A DNA stretch of 43,408 nt. Origin: an uncultured Clostridia bacterium (GTDB lineage Bacteria; Bacillota; Clostridia; TANB77; CAG-508). The notes beneath the pieces were generated by a model. That model ran no database searches and was not told where the DNA came from. It was given only the letters and a program-made list of their open reading frames with translations. Positions 1 to 8,334 of this stretch are shown one piece after another (the stretch's first letter is position 1; the number at the start of each line of letters is the position of its first letter). A program made the translations under genes and the position numbers. Where the stretch lies: positions 1-43,408 of the forward strand of contig CASSLW010000001.1 in assembly GCA_949443285.1 (NCBI GenBank), in the 5' to 3' direction.

Positions 1-195
1 TTTCAAGTGATGTAGGTGGAGCTAATGCGTGGTTTGGGCAAACACTAGAAAATGACAATGGAGCAGGAGAAGTTTTCTTCCCACGTGGTGGGCTTTGGAA
101 TTATACGGCGCATGTCGGGCTAGTGCGGCTTGATTGACAATATTGGGTTTGCCAATTATGTTTGTGGCTTTCGTAGTGCGCTCGTAGCAGAATAA
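1..195 (+). CDS. C-terminal end of a formylglycine-enzyme-like (C-type-lectin fold) surface protein, joined by a +1 frameshift at CGG
   Basis: The gene enters from outside the window and is read in the frame beginning at base 3. It gives a tail with FFPRGGLWNY and, after the join, GFANYVCGFRSALVAE before TAA at 193-195. The pattern RGG-x-W ... GFR-x-x-L is typical of the end of FGE/SUMF1-like domains, which in gut Clostridia often sit behind a pilin-like N-terminus; that N-terminus is not visible here. In frame 0 the CGG at 126-128 is followed by CTT GAT TGA, which would stop the protein 25 residues before the conserved GFR motif. Skipping C126 and reading GGC as Gly restores the whole motif. 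Family assignment is by motif only; the function (surface binding or adhesion) is inferred. Confidence 0.6.
126..129 (+). other. CGG +1 frameshift site 1 (CGGC read as Gly)
   Basis: The context is GTG C GGC TTG. Codons up to GTG are in frame 0, and from GGC onward the protein continues in the +1 frame to a family-like C-terminus. Frame 0 meets TGA at 135-137. Confidence 0.75.
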
Positions 196-214
196 TTTTA
201 CAAACACAATTAAT

Positions 215-246
215 AAAGTACTTTCAAATAACGAAAGTGCTTTTTC
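215..246 (+). terminator. Intrinsic terminator after the surface-protein gene
   Basis: Inverted repeat AAAGTACTTTC (215-225) and GAAAGTGCTTT (233-243) with a 7-base loop, followed by a T run. Confidence 0.8.
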
Positions 247-343
247 ATATTGTTAAAAAATTAAACATAATACAGAAAAACAATGGACAAATTATTCATA
301 GAAATATATAATTATATTAAATCACGTAAAAAGGGGAAAACAT

Positions 344-760
344 ATGAAGAAAAAAAGAAAAGAAATAGGAGAATGTTTAGAAGAATTATTAGCTAGACTA
401 AGAAAAGAAAAAGGTTGGACCTATATAGAAGTTGCATCAGAGTTAAAAAATAAATCAATAACAGAAAAGGACGTAAAAAAATGGGAAATAGGACTAAAAT
501 ATCCTGATTTAGATATGATTTATGAACTATCAGAATTATATCAAATTCCGAGTGCAGAGATAATCCAAGCAAAAAATAATAGCTATGAAAAAGGCATGGC
601 ATCTATAAATATGTATACCATAAAATGGATTTGCTATATACTAAATGTATCAATATATGTTGGAGGAGTACTTTTAGTAATATTCTATGTATTAGCATTT
701 GTTTTTGCAATATGGTTTTTAGTAACTATGGCAGGTCAAGTTGATAAAAATTTGGTTTAA
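344..760 (+). CDS. Xre-family helix-turn-helix regulator with a C-terminal membrane segment
   Basis: The 138-residue protein starts at ATG 344 behind a purine-rich AAAAAGGGG site. Residues about 10-75 form an HTH_3/Xre-like domain (LRKEKGWTYIEVASELK, then KDVKKWEIGLKYPD, then a SELYQIP ending typical of Cro/C1 folds). Residues about 93-130 are strongly hydrophobic and form one or two membrane helices. It is therefore probably a membrane-tethered DNA-binding protein. It lies 10 bases upstream of the undecaprenol kinase gene and is probably cotranscribed with it. This suggests, without proving, a role in envelope control. No ligand domain is visible. Confidence 0.75.
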   Translation: MKKKRKEIGECLEELLARLRKEKGWTYIEVASELKNKSITEKDVKKWEIGLKYPDLDMIYELSELYQIPSAEIIQAKNNSYEKGMASINMYTIKWICYILNVSIYVGGVLLVIFYVLAFVFAIWFLVTMAGQVDKNLV

Positions 761-770
761 AGGAGAAAAT

Positions 771-1133
771 ATGAAACAGCAATCTAAAAAAATATTAAAT
801 AGTTTTAAATATGCCTTTTGCGGAATTGCACAATCATTTAAAACAGAAAAAAATATGAAAATACATATATTAATAATGATATTAGTAATAATCGCAGGAT
901 TTGTATATAAGATAAGTACAATGGAGTGGATTATATGTATCATATTATTTGCAATTGTAATTTCTGCTGAGTTGATAAATACTGCAATAGAAACGTGCGT
1001 AGATATGATTACTAAGGAGAAGAGAGAGGATGCAAGGATTGCTAAAGATGTTGCAGCAGGTGCTGTTTTGGTTACGGCGATTGCTGCTGGGATAGTAGGT
1101 GTTTTAATATTTTTGCCAAAAATAATTACATAA
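771..1133 (+). CDS. dgkA: Undecaprenol/diacylglycerol kinase, DgkA family
   Basis: Integral membrane kinase of 120 residues, the usual length for the family. In Gram-positives it phosphorylates undecaprenol to recycle the lipid carrier of cell-wall synthesis. The family signature is clear: AELINTAIETCVD in the second half and AKDVAAGAVL before the last helix, with three hydrophobic segments. I chose ATG 771 because AGGAG lies at 761-765. A TTG at 741 in the same frame has no good ribosome site and overlaps the upstream gene. The CGG at about 820 is out of frame (TGC GGA, Cys-Gly). Its neighbours, a transglycosylase and a membrane-tethered regulator, fit an envelope cluster. Confidence 0.92.
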   Translation: MKQQSKKILNSFKYAFCGIAQSFKTEKNMKIHILIMILVIIAGFVYKISTMEWIICIILFAIVISAELINTAIETCVDMITKEKREDARIAKDVAAGAVLVTAIAAGIVGVLIFLPKIIT

Positions 1134-1245
1134 TATAAATCCAGTATAATTTTATTACAATTTCGTAAGCTATTGTAAGCTAAATCGATGGCAAGTACTT
1201 TCAAATTTAATTATAATTAAATTAAAAGAAAGCCAAGGTGATAAA

Positions 1246-1941
1246 ATGAAAATAATAAGAAAAATAATTTTCACAATAATATTAGTATCAATAAGCATAG
1301 GACTATTAGCGGTAGGAAATGGATATGACATGTACAAAGAAGCAATAGAGAACGTTCCATTAAAAGAAAAAGTAGCAAACATACAAACAAAAGAGAATTA
1401 CACAAAAATAAAAGAAGTGCCAAAAATATACAAAGAGGCAGTAATATCAGTAGAAGACCATCGATTTTATGACCACAAAGGAATAGATATAATTGCAATA
1501 GGAAGAGCAGCAATTAACGACATAAGAGCAATGTCATTTGTAGAAGGTGGAAGCACAATAACACAGCAAATAGCTAAAAATATATATTTTACACAAGAGA
1601 AGAAATTTACAAGAAAAATTGCAGAAGTATTTATGGCTTTTGAAATAGAAAAAAATTATGATAAAGATGAAATTTTAGAAATATACTTAAATACAAGCTA
1701 TTATGGAGACGGATATACAACTGTAAAAGAAGCATGTAAGGGATATTTCAATAAAAGTTTAAATGAGATGACAGATTATGAAGCTATATTGCTAGCAGGA
1801 ATTCCAAATGCACCTTCAGTATATGCTCCTACTAAAAATCCAGGTCTTGCAAAACAAAGACAAAAACAAGTAATGGAGAAAATGATTAAGTATGGATATT
1901 TAACGGAAAAAGAAGCCGAGAATATAATTAATGAAAGATAA
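1246..1941 (+). CDS. Monofunctional peptidoglycan glycosyltransferase (GT51)
   Basis: A 231-residue protein with one N-terminal membrane anchor (residues about 6-24) and a GT51 domain that polymerises lipid II into glycan strands outside the membrane. Motifs are in order: EDHRFYDHKGID with the catalytic Glu at residue 70, GGSTITQQIAKN at 101-112, then KIAEVFMAFEIEKNYDKDEILEIYLN. There is no transpeptidase domain, so it resembles MtgA or the glycosyltransferase half of a class A PBP. The AAGGTG ribosome site lies at 1235-1240. The conserved His-Arg-Phe uses CGA for Arg, showing that CGA is read normally here. A strong terminator follows. Confidence 0.9.
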   Translation: MKIIRKIIFTIILVSISIGLLAVGNGYDMYKEAIENVPLKEKVANIQTKENYTKIKEVPKIYKEAVISVEDHRFYDHKGIDIIAIGRAAINDIRAMSFVEGGSTITQQIAKNIYFTQEKKFTRKIAEVFMAFEIEKNYDKDEILEIYLNTSYYGDGYTTVKEACKGYFNKSLNEMTDYEAILLAGIPNAPSVYAPTKNPGLAKQRQKQVMEKMIKYGYLTEKEAENIINER

Positions 1942-1947
1942 TATACT

Positions 1948-1978
1948 AAAAACTGCAATTAAAATATTGCAGTTTTTA
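1948..1978 (+). terminator. Intrinsic terminator after the GT51 gene
   Basis: AAAAACTGCAAT (1948-1959) pairs with ATTGCAGTTTTT (1966-1977) and ends in T residues. Confidence 0.88.
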
Positions 1979-2079
1979 TATGTACAAAAAATAAAAGTTG
2001 TGATAATATGGAGCAGAAAGATTACAAAAAGAAAAAATTGGACATAATTTAATTAAAAGAAGTCTAAAGGAGGAAAAAG

Positions 2080-4689
2080 ATGAGTGAAGAAAACAAAATA
2101 GTAGACAACATGGAAAAATTAGAAAACTTGATTAGTAGTGTAAAAAAAGCTCAAGAGAAATTTGCAACATACACACAAGAACAAGTTGACAAAATCTTTT
2201 TAGCGGCAGCAATAGCTGCAAACCAAGCAAGAATACCACTTGCAAAAATGGCAGTAGAAGAAACAGGAATGGGATTAGTAGAAGATAAAATAATAAAAAA
2301 CCACTATGCAGCAGAATATAGTTACAATAAATATAAAGATGACAAAACATGTGGAGTAATAGAAGAAGATAAATCATATGGAATTAAAAGAATAGCAGAG
2401 CCAATAGGATTAATTGCAGCAGTTATACCAACAACAAATCCAACATCAACAGCAATTTTTAAAACATTAATAGCTTTAAAAACAAGAAATGGAATAATAA
2501 TAAGTCCACACCCAAGAGCAAAAAAATCAACAATAGAAGCAGCTAGAATAATATTAGAAGCAGCAGTTAAGGCAGGAGCGCCAGAAGGCATAATTGGTTG
2601 GATAGATGTTCCATCATTAGAATTTACAAATACATTAATGAAATCAGCAGATACAATACTTGCAACAGGTGGTCCAGGAATGGTAAAATCGGCATATTCA
2701 AGCGGAAAGCCAGCATTAGGAGTAGGTGCAGGAAATACACCTGCAATTATAGATGATTCAGCAGATATTCTTTTAGCTGTAAATTCTATAATTCATTCAA
2801 AAACATTTGATAATGGTATGATATGTGCATCAGAGCAATCTGTAATAGTATTAGACAAAATTTATGACGAAGTAAAAGCAGAATTTCAAAAAAGAGGTTG
2901 TTACTTCTTAAATTCCGAAGAGACAGAAAAAGTTAGAAAAACAATAATAATAAATGGAGCATTAAATGCAAGAATAGTTGGGCAAACAGCATATACAATA
3001 GCTAATTTAGCAGGAATAGAAGTGCCAAAAGAAACAAAAATATTAATAGGAGAAGTAGAAAGTGTTGAACTATCAGAAGAATTTGCACACGAAAAGTTAT
3101 CTCCAGTTTTAGCAATGTATAAAGCAAGTGATTTTGATGAAGCAATAGCAAAAGCAATGCATTTAATAAATGACGGAGGACTAGGGCATACATCATCACT
3201 TTATATAAATACAATTACAGAAAACGAGAAAATAGAAAAATTTTATAGAAATATGAAAACGTGTAGAGTAGTAATAAATACACCTTCATCACATGGCGGA
3301 ATAGGTGATTTATATAACTTTAAATTAGCACCATCATTAACACTTGGTTGTGGTTCTTGGGGTGGAAATTCAGTATCAGAAAACGTAGGAATAAAACATT
3401 TATTAAATATAAAAACAGTAGCCGAAAGGAGAGAAAATATGCTTTGGTTTAGAGCACCTGAAAAGGTATATATAAAAAGAGGTTGCTTACCAGTAGCCTT
3501 AGAAGAATTAAAAAACGTAATAGGGAAAAAGAAAGCATTTATAGTAACAGACACATTTTTATTTGAAAATGGTTATACAAAACCAATAACAGACAAATTA
3601 GATGAAATGGGAATTATGCATACAACATTCTCAAATGTTGAGCCAGACCCTACACTTGCAAGTGCTAAACAAGGTGCTAGAGCTATGAATGACTTCAAGC
3701 CAGATTGCATTATAGCAGTTGGTGGTGGTTCTGCAATGGACGCAGCAAAAATAATGTGGGTATTATATGAACATCCAGAAGCAGATTTCATGGATATGGC
3801 TATGAGATTTATGGATATTAGAAAAAGAGTATATACATTCCCTAAAATGGGAGAAAAAGCATACTTTATAGCAATTCCAACATCAGCAGGAACAGGTTCA
3901 GAAGTAACACCATTTGCAGTAATAACAGATGAAAAAACAGGCACAAAATATCCACTAGCAGATTACGAACTAATGCCAAAAATGGCAATAGTTGATAGCA
4001 ATATGATGATGAATGCACCAAAAGGATTAACATCCGCATCAGGTATAGATGCTGTAACACACAATTTAGAGGCGTTAGCTTCAATGATGGCCACAGAATA
4101 TACAGACGGATTAGCAATAGAAAGTTTAAAAAATATATTCAAATATTTGCCAAGAGCATATGAAAATGGAGCAAATGACCCAGAAGCAAGAGAAAAAATG
4201 GCAAATGCAGCAACAATGGCAGGTATGGCTTTTGCAAATGCATTCTTAGGAGTATGCCACTCAATGGCTCACAAATTAGGTGCATTCCACCACTTGCCAC
4301 ATGGTGTAGCAAATGCAATAATGATAAATATAGTATTAAGATTTAATAGTAGTGAAGTACCAACAAAAATGGGAACATTTCCACAATATGATCATCCAAA
4401 AACACTAGAAAAATATGCATATGTTTCAAGATGCTTGGGATTTGGCGGAGAAACAGACGAACAAAGTTTAGAAAACTTAATTAATGCAATAGAAGAATTA
4501 AAAGAAAAAGTCGGAATTAAAAAGACAATTAAAGATTATGGTGTTGATGAAGCATACTTCTTAGAAAAATTGGACGAAATGACAGAGCAAGCATTTGATG
4601 ACCAATGTACAGGTGCTAACCCAAGATTACCACTTATGAGCGAAATCAAGGAAATGTATTTAGAAGCATATTATGGAGGTAAACAATAA
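2080..4689 (+). CDS. adhE: Bifunctional acetaldehyde-CoA/alcohol dehydrogenase
   Basis: An 869-residue two-domain enzyme of full family length that reduces acetyl-CoA to acetaldehyde and then to ethanol with NADH, regenerating NAD during fermentation. The N-terminal CoA-acylating aldehyde dehydrogenase half carries the catalytic Cys249 in GMICASEQS. A linker near residue 450 leads to the iron-dependent alcohol dehydrogenase half, with GGGSAMDAAK as nucleotide-binding motif and metal-binding histidines in CHSMAHKLGAFHHLPHG. AAAGGAGG at 2066-2073 supports ATG 2080. It is translationally linked to the next gene: the last A of its stop codon is the A of the next ATG. It indicates an anaerobic ethanol-forming metabolism. 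Confidence 0.97.
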   Translation: MSEENKIVDNMEKLENLISSVKKAQEKFATYTQEQVDKIFLAAAIAANQARIPLAKMAVEETGMGLVEDKIIKNHYAAEYSYNKYKDDKTCGVIEEDKSYGIKRIAEPIGLIAAVIPTTNPTSTAIFKTLIALKTRNGIIISPHPRAKKSTIEAARIILEAAVKAGAPEGIIGWIDVPSLEFTNTLMKSADTILATGGPGMVKSAYSSGKPALGVGAGNTPAIIDDSADILLAVNSIIHSKTFDNGMICASEQSVIVLDKIYDEVKAEFQKRGCYFLNSEETEKVRKTIIINGALNARIVGQTAYTIANLAGIEVPKETKILIGEVESVELSEEFAHEKLSPVLAMYKASDFDEAIAKAMHLINDGGLGHTSSLYINTITENEKIEKFYRNMKTCRVVINTPSSHGGIGDLYNFKLAPSLTLGCGSWGGNSVSENVGIKHLLNIKTVAERRENMLWFRAPEKVYIKRGCLPVALEELKNVIGKKKAFIVTDTFLFENGYTKPITDKLDEMGIMHTTFSNVEPDPTLASAKQGARAMNDFKPDCIIAVGGGSAMDAAKIMWVLYEHPEADFMDMAMRFMDIRKRVYTFPKMGEKAYFIAIPTSAGTGSEVTPFAVITDEKTGTKYPLADYELMPKMAIVDSNMMMNAPKGLTSASGIDAVTHNLEALASMMATEYTDGLAIESLKNIFKYLPRAYENGANDPEAREKMANAATMAGMAFANAFLGVCHSMAHKLGAFHHLPHGVANAIMINIVLRFNSSEVPTKMGTFPQYDHPKTLEKYAYVSRCLGFGGETDEQSLENLINAIEELKEKVGIKKTIKDYGVDEAYFLEKLDEMTEQAFDDQCTGANPRLPLMSEIKEMYLEAYYGGKQ

Positions 4690-5444
4690 TGTATTTAAAT
4701 TTAGAAAATCCAATAGTAGAAAGAAAAACAAAAACTGTATATAGAGATAATGACAAAACGATAAAATTATTTGTAGAAAATTATTCAAAAGCAAATATTT
4801 TAAATGAAGCATTAAACCAAGCAAGAGTTGAAGAAGGAACAGACCTAGCTGTACCTAAATTAATAGAGGTTAGCAAAATAGATAATAGATGGGCATTAGT
4901 ATCAGAGCATATTGAGGGAAAACCACTTGATAAATTAATGAATGAAAATCCAGAAAAATTAGATGAATATCTAAACAAGTTTGTAGAAGTTCAACTAGAA
5001 ATATTATCAAATAAAGTACCTATGCTAAATAGAATGAAAGAAAAATATAGAAGAAAAATCAATTCAGCAGATGTAAATGAAGATACAAAGTATGATTTAT
5101 TACAAAGACTAGAAGGAATGAGAAGTGACTTAAGTTTATGTCACGGTGATTATAACCCAAGTAATGTTATTATAAAAGATGATGGCAGTGCATATGTTAT
5201 TGACTGGGCACACGTAACTATGGGAAATAGTGCAACTGATGCTGCTAGAACATACTTAATCTTTTGCTTGGACGGCAAAGAAGAGCTAGCAGATAAGTAT
5301 TTGAATTTGTTTTCTGAAAAAAGCGGAATAGAGAAATCAAATATTCAAAGATGGATACCAATAGTTGCTGCTGTTCAACTTGCTGATAGCAATTGCGATA
5401 GGGAGTTGCTTAATAGTTGGGTTGATGTTATAGAGTATCAATAA
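4689..5444 (+). CDS. Aminoglycoside/choline-kinase-like phosphotransferase (APH fold)
   Basis: A 251-residue protein of the APH/choline kinase superfamily. The catalytic loop is CHGDYNPSNV (Asp and Asn in the Brenner motif) and the metal-binding loop is VIDWAH, as in APH enzymes. It starts at ATG 4689, overlapping the adhE stop by one base (TAATG), so the two are translationally coupled. The substrate is not predictable: members phosphorylate small hydroxyl compounds such as choline, sugars or antibiotics, and the adhE linkage argues for a metabolic rather than a resistance role. A short repeat begins directly after its stop codon. Confidence 0.8.
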   Translation: MYLNLENPIVERKTKTVYRDNDKTIKLFVENYSKANILNEALNQARVEEGTDLAVPKLIEVSKIDNRWALVSEHIEGKPLDKLMNENPEKLDEYLNKFVEVQLEILSNKVPMLNRMKEKYRRKINSADVNEDTKYDLLQRLEGMRSDLSLCHGDYNPSNVIIKDDGSAYVIDWAHVTMGNSATDAARTYLIFCLDGKEELADKYLNLFSEKSGIEKSNIQRWIPIVAAVQLADSNCDRELLNSWVDVIEYQ

Positions 5445-5472
5445 AACTTTTTGGGACAGGTCAAAAAAATTT
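5445..5472 (+). repeat. Short stop-linked repeat, copy 1
   Basis: ACTTTTTGGGACAGGTCAAA starts one base after the stop codon of the phosphotransferase gene and continues into A and T runs. A near-identical copy (one G/A difference in the core) sits in the same position after spoIIIAD at 18739-18766. Confidence 0.75.
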
Positions 5473-5473
5473 A

Positions 5474-5503
5474 TTGACAAAGTGAATAAAAAAGTAGTAT
5501 AAT
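5474..5503 (+). promoter_or_regulatory. Promoter of the toxin-antitoxin locus
   Basis: TTGACA at 5474-5479 and TATAAT at 5498-5503, both perfect consensus hexamers, with an 18-base spacer. It drives the repeat RNA that follows. Confidence 0.88.
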
Positions 5504-5524
5504 AAATATACTAAGAACAGTAAT

Positions 5525-5656
5525 CGTTTGATTACTAATAGGGAGTTCTTACTAAAAAAAGGACGATTTGAAATTAGGTGAAGTTCAAGCCTTATAAATG
5601 AACTGATTTAAAATTAGGCAATGCTTAGCCGTATAAATAAGCAGTTTTAAAGTAGG
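5525..5656 (+). ncRNA. toxI: ToxI-like antitoxin RNA repeats
   Basis: Tandem repeats of 39-40 bases lie between a strong promoter and the toxN gene. Unit 1 (5565-5604) and unit 2 (5605-5643) share the frame GATTTxAAATTAGG ... GCCxTATAAAT. Each contains a small hairpin (AGTTCA/TGAACT in unit 1, TGCTTA/TAAGCA in unit 2) whose stems differ in sequence but still pair. A partial third unit runs 5644-5656, and a diverged copy may cover 5525-5563, near a hairpin AGTAATC-GTTT-GATTACT. In type III systems such repeats are cut by the toxin into pseudoknot RNAs that bind and inhibit it. I identify it from position, repeat length and compensatory stems; the exact processing site is not known. Confidence 0.8.
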
Positions 5657-5690
5657 GGTACATTTGAAAAAATGTGCTCCTTTTATATTT
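5655..5690 (+). terminator. Attenuating terminator between antitoxin repeats and toxin gene
   Basis: An 11-bp stem (5655-5665 with 5670-5680, two wobble pairs) around a GAAA loop, followed by TTTTATATTTTG. In type III loci a leaky terminator here sets the excess of antitoxin RNA over toxin mRNA. Confidence 0.88.
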
Positions 5691-5710
5691 TGTTAGAGAA
5701 AGAGGAAAAA

Positions 5711-6232
5711 ATGAAAGAATTATTATTTTATGTTGTTGATAGAAAATATATACAATATTTAAGTGATTTTGAAAAACATATAAGTTACAATAAAGATGAT
5801 ATGGGACACAGTAGACCATATTTGGGAATTGTTTTGAAAATAGAAAATTATGAATATTTTGTGCCATTATATTCATATAAGGAACATTACAAAAAATACA
5901 AAAATAATCCTAGTTTTTTCTTCGTAAAAGATAGAAAAGATAGACCATTAGCAATTATTAAATTTTCAGCAATGATACCAGTACCTAAAGATATCAATGT
6001 AACAGAACTATTAAAATATGAAGAACAAGATAAAAAATATAAAGATTTAATATCAGCGGAATATAGATATATCAATTCAAACAAAAAAGAAATTTATAAG
6101 AGAGCAAATAAGATGTATGAAACAATTACAAAATCTAAAAATTCTTTTCTGAAAAGTATTGCTTGTGATTTCAAATTACTAGAAGATAAAAGTTTAAAAT
6201 ACAAAAAATTAAACATAGATATTGACAACTAA
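5711..6232 (+). CDS. toxN: Type III toxin-antitoxin endoribonuclease, ToxN/AbiQ family
   Basis: A 173-residue protein, close to the roughly 170 residues of ToxN and AbiQ. Diagnostic segments are RPYLGIVLKI at 35-44, then YEYFVPLYSYK with the lysine-rich stretch YKKYKNNPSFFF, and AMIPVPKDI at 88-95. The toxin is an RNase that cleaves cellular mRNAs and its own repeat RNA; released during phage infection, it aborts growth. ATG 5711 follows AGAGG; an upstream in-frame start at 5672 would begin inside the terminator hairpin and is rejected. It sits downstream of promoter, repeats and terminator in the canonical order. The promoter of the following operon overlaps its last codons. Confidence 0.88.
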   Translation: MKELLFYVVDRKYIQYLSDFEKHISYNKDDMGHSRPYLGIVLKIENYEYFVPLYSYKEHYKKYKNNPSFFFVKDRKDRPLAIIKFSAMIPVPKDINVTELLKYEEQDKKYKDLISAEYRYINSNKKEIYKRANKMYETITKSKNSFLKSIACDFKLLEDKSLKYKKLNIDIDN

Positions 6233-6250
6233 AAAAAGAAGTAGTATTAT
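6222..6250 (+). promoter_or_regulatory. Promoter of the GntR-ABC operon
   Basis: TTGACA at 6222-6227 (inside the end of toxN) and TATTAT at 6245-6250 with a 17-base spacer, 42 bases before the GntR start codon. Confidence 0.78.
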
Positions 6251-6291
6251 TGTATTATGCAAGTAACACAATAATAGAAAGGAAAGAAAAA

Positions 6292-6654
6292 GTGGAGTAT
6301 ATTTTTGATAATGAAAGGCCAATTTATATTCAATTAGTTGAAATAATAAGAACTCAAATCGTTTCAGGAAATCTACAAAAAGGAGAAAGATTGCCATCTG
6401 TAAGAGAGCTAGCACTTACAATGAAGGTAAATCCAAACACTATGCAAAAAGCACTACTAGAACTAGAAAACGAAGGATTAGTTTATACTGAAAGAACAAA
6501 TGGAAAATTTGTAACAGAAAACGAAGATCTAATTGAAAAAGTAAAAAAAGATTTAGCCAAAGAAAAAGTAAATACATATTTAAACAGTATGAAAAATATA
6601 GGAATTAGCTTTGAAGAAGCCATTAATTACTTGCAAGAACTAGGAGGAAAGTAA
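6292..6654 (+). CDS. GntR-family transcriptional regulator, YtrA type
   Basis: A 120-residue protein with an N-terminal winged helix of the GntR type: PIYIQLVEIIRTQIVSG, then LPSVRELALTMKVNPNTMQKAL and EGLVYTERTNGKFV. The C-terminal part is short and helical, as in the YtrA subfamily, which usually controls its own ABC transporter operon. I chose GTG 6292 behind GAAAGGAAAG. A TTG at 6250 in frame is possible but overlaps the -10 box. The ABC ATPase gene follows after 3 bases, so this is the first gene of a three-gene operon and probably its autorepressor. Confidence 0.88.
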   Translation: MEYIFDNERPIYIQLVEIIRTQIVSGNLQKGERLPSVRELALTMKVNPNTMQKALLELENEGLVYTERTNGKFVTENEDLIEKVKKDLAKEKVNTYLNSMKNIGISFEEAINYLQELGGK

Positions 6655-6657
6655 AAT

Positions 6658-7353
6658 ATGGAATTAGTACAATGTAAAAACTTATATAAAAAATTTGATA
6701 ATCAAGAAGTTTTAAAAAACATAAATTTAACTATTCCAAAAGGAAAAATCATAGGGCTACTTGGAAAAAATGGAATGGGAAAAACGACATTAATAAAACT
6801 AATAAATGATTTACTAATACCAACAAGTGGAGAAATTTTGATAAATGGAAAAAATCCAGGGGTGGAGTCTAAAAAAGTAATATCATACTTGCCAGAAAGA
6901 ACGTATTTAGATAAAAGTATGACTGTAAATCAAGTTCTAAAATACTTTGAAGAATTTTATGATAATTTCAATAGAGAACGTGCAGAAAAACTTTTAAAAG
7001 ACTTGGATTTGGGAATTGATAAGAAAATTTCTCATATGTCAAAAGGTATGCAAGAAAAACTACAATTAATATTGGTAATGAGTAGAGAAGCAGAATTGTA
7101 TATTTTAGATGAGCCATTAGGTGGAGTAGACCCAGCGACGAGAGATTATATATTAGATACAATATTATCAAATTTTAAAGAAGGCGCAAGTGTTATTATA
7201 TCAACTCACTTAATTGCAGATATTGAGAGAATATTAGATGATGTTATATTTATTGATAAAGGTGAAATAAAATTAACGTCGTCTGCTGATGAACTAAGGA
7301 GAACAGAGAATGCAAGTATTGATGAAATTTTTAGGAGGTCTTTTAAATGTTAG
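6658..7353 (+). CDS. ABC transporter ATP-binding protein (YtrB-like)
   Basis: A 231-residue ABC ATPase with Walker A GKNGMGKTT (residues 36-44), a degenerate signature MSKGMQEKL (128-136) and Walker B YILDEPLGGVDP (149-160). It powers export or membrane remodelling with the permease encoded next; the two genes overlap by 7 bases. The set GntR-ATPase-permease is the arrangement of ytr-like operons that respond to cell-envelope antibiotics in Firmicutes. The substrate is unknown. Confidence 0.92.
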   Translation: MELVQCKNLYKKFDNQEVLKNINLTIPKGKIIGLLGKNGMGKTTLIKLINDLLIPTSGEILINGKNPGVESKKVISYLPERTYLDKSMTVNQVLKYFEEFYDNFNRERAEKLLKDLDLGIDKKISHMSKGMQEKLQLILVMSREAELYILDEPLGGVDPATRDYILDTILSNFKEGASVIISTHLIADIERILDDVIFIDKGEIKLTSSADELRRTENASIDEIFRRSFKC

Positions 7354-8138
7354 GAAAATTATTAAAATATGATTTGAAATGGATTTATAAAGTCGTAATA
7401 GTTTTTTATGCTTTATCATTTATATTTGCTGTTATTACAAGAATATGTTTTAGTATAGAAAACTCAGTTTTATTTGGAATATTAGGACAAATATCTGCAG
7501 GATTTACTATAAGTATGCTTGCAAGTAGTTTGATAAATGGAATAATGAGGTCTTGGGCAAGATTTGTTATAAACATTTATAAAGATGAAAGTTACTTAAC
7601 ACATACATTGCCAATTGAAAAAAGACAAATATATCTATCAAAAGTATTAGCAGCTATAATTTGTATATTTATAACAGTTGTTGTTGCAGTAGTATGTTTA
7701 TTTATATGCTATTACTCTAAAGAAAATATAGAATTTTTAAAACAAGGCTTAGAGCTAGCTGCAAACACATATGATACAACGATTATTAATTTGTTGTTGG
7801 TAATTTCGTTTATATTATTCCTAGAAATAGTTTTTGTGGTTTTAGTAGGATATGTTGGAATTATAATTGGACATAAAGCTAATAAGAATAAAATGGTTAA
7901 TTCAATTGCTACAGGATTTGGATTATATATGTTTACAAATGTTTTATCTTTATGTCTCGTTGGTTCAATAGGTATGTTTAATAAGGATATTATGAATTTA
8001 ATAAATACAATGGAAATGATAAATATTGATGTTATTAAAGTGATTATGATATCGGCTATTGCAATTTATCTGTTATATAATGTTGTTTATTATTTTATTG
8101 GTAAGAAACAGCTTGAAAAGGGTGTTAATGTAGATTAG
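7347..8138 (+). CDS. ABC transporter permease (ABC-2 like)
   Basis: A 263-residue membrane protein with about six hydrophobic helices (residues about 15-35, 45-65, 105-125, 148-170, 185-205, 235-255). It starts at ATG 7347 inside the end of the ATPase gene with AGGAGG just before it. It resembles the permeases paired with YtrB-type ATPases. No extracellular domain or substrate motif is recognisable. A terminator follows directly, closing the operon. Confidence 0.82.
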   Translation: MLGKLLKYDLKWIYKVVIVFYALSFIFAVITRICFSIENSVLFGILGQISAGFTISMLASSLINGIMRSWARFVINIYKDESYLTHTLPIEKRQIYLSKVLAAIICIFITVVVAVVCLFICYYSKENIEFLKQGLELAANTYDTTIINLLLVISFILFLEIVFVVLVGYVGIIIGHKANKNKMVNSIATGFGLYMFTNVLSLCLVGSIGMFNKDIMNLINTMEMINIDVIKVIMISAIAIYLLYNVVYYFIGKKQLEKGVNVD

Positions 8139-8144
8139 AGTATC

Positions 8145-8175
8145 AAATAGGGGTTAATTTAACTCCTATTTTTTT
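8145..8175 (+). terminator. Intrinsic terminator of the GntR-ABC operon
   Basis: AAATAGGGGTT pairs with AACTCCTATTT around AATTT, followed by a T run. Confidence 0.88.
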
Positions 8176-8213
8176 GTCTAAATTAATTTTAAAAATAAAT
8201 TAATAAAAAAATA

Positions 8214-8242
8214 TTGACAAAGGAGTAAATATATTATAAAAT
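8214..8242 (+). promoter_or_regulatory. Promoter of the RhuM-Fic gene
   Basis: TTGACA at 8214-8219 and TAAAAT at 8237-8242 with a 17-base spacer. About 90 bases of untranslated leader follow in which I see no further structure. Confidence 0.78.
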
Positions 8243-8334
8243 ACAAACAATAGTTCAAATGGAGAAATAAATATAGTCTAAAAGTAAAATTGTAAGAAGT
8301 AGGAACTAAATTTTATAGAAAAGGATGTGGGCTT

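Noticed and set aside
3243..4117. Long reading frames on the - strand opposite adhE and many other genes
   Set aside because: They are Leu/Phe/Ile-rich shadows of AT-rich + strand genes, without ribosome sites or family motifs.
5565..5656. CRISPR-like array
   Set aside because: The repeats are adjacent with no spacers, have compensatory hairpins and precede a ToxN gene, which fits a type III antitoxin.
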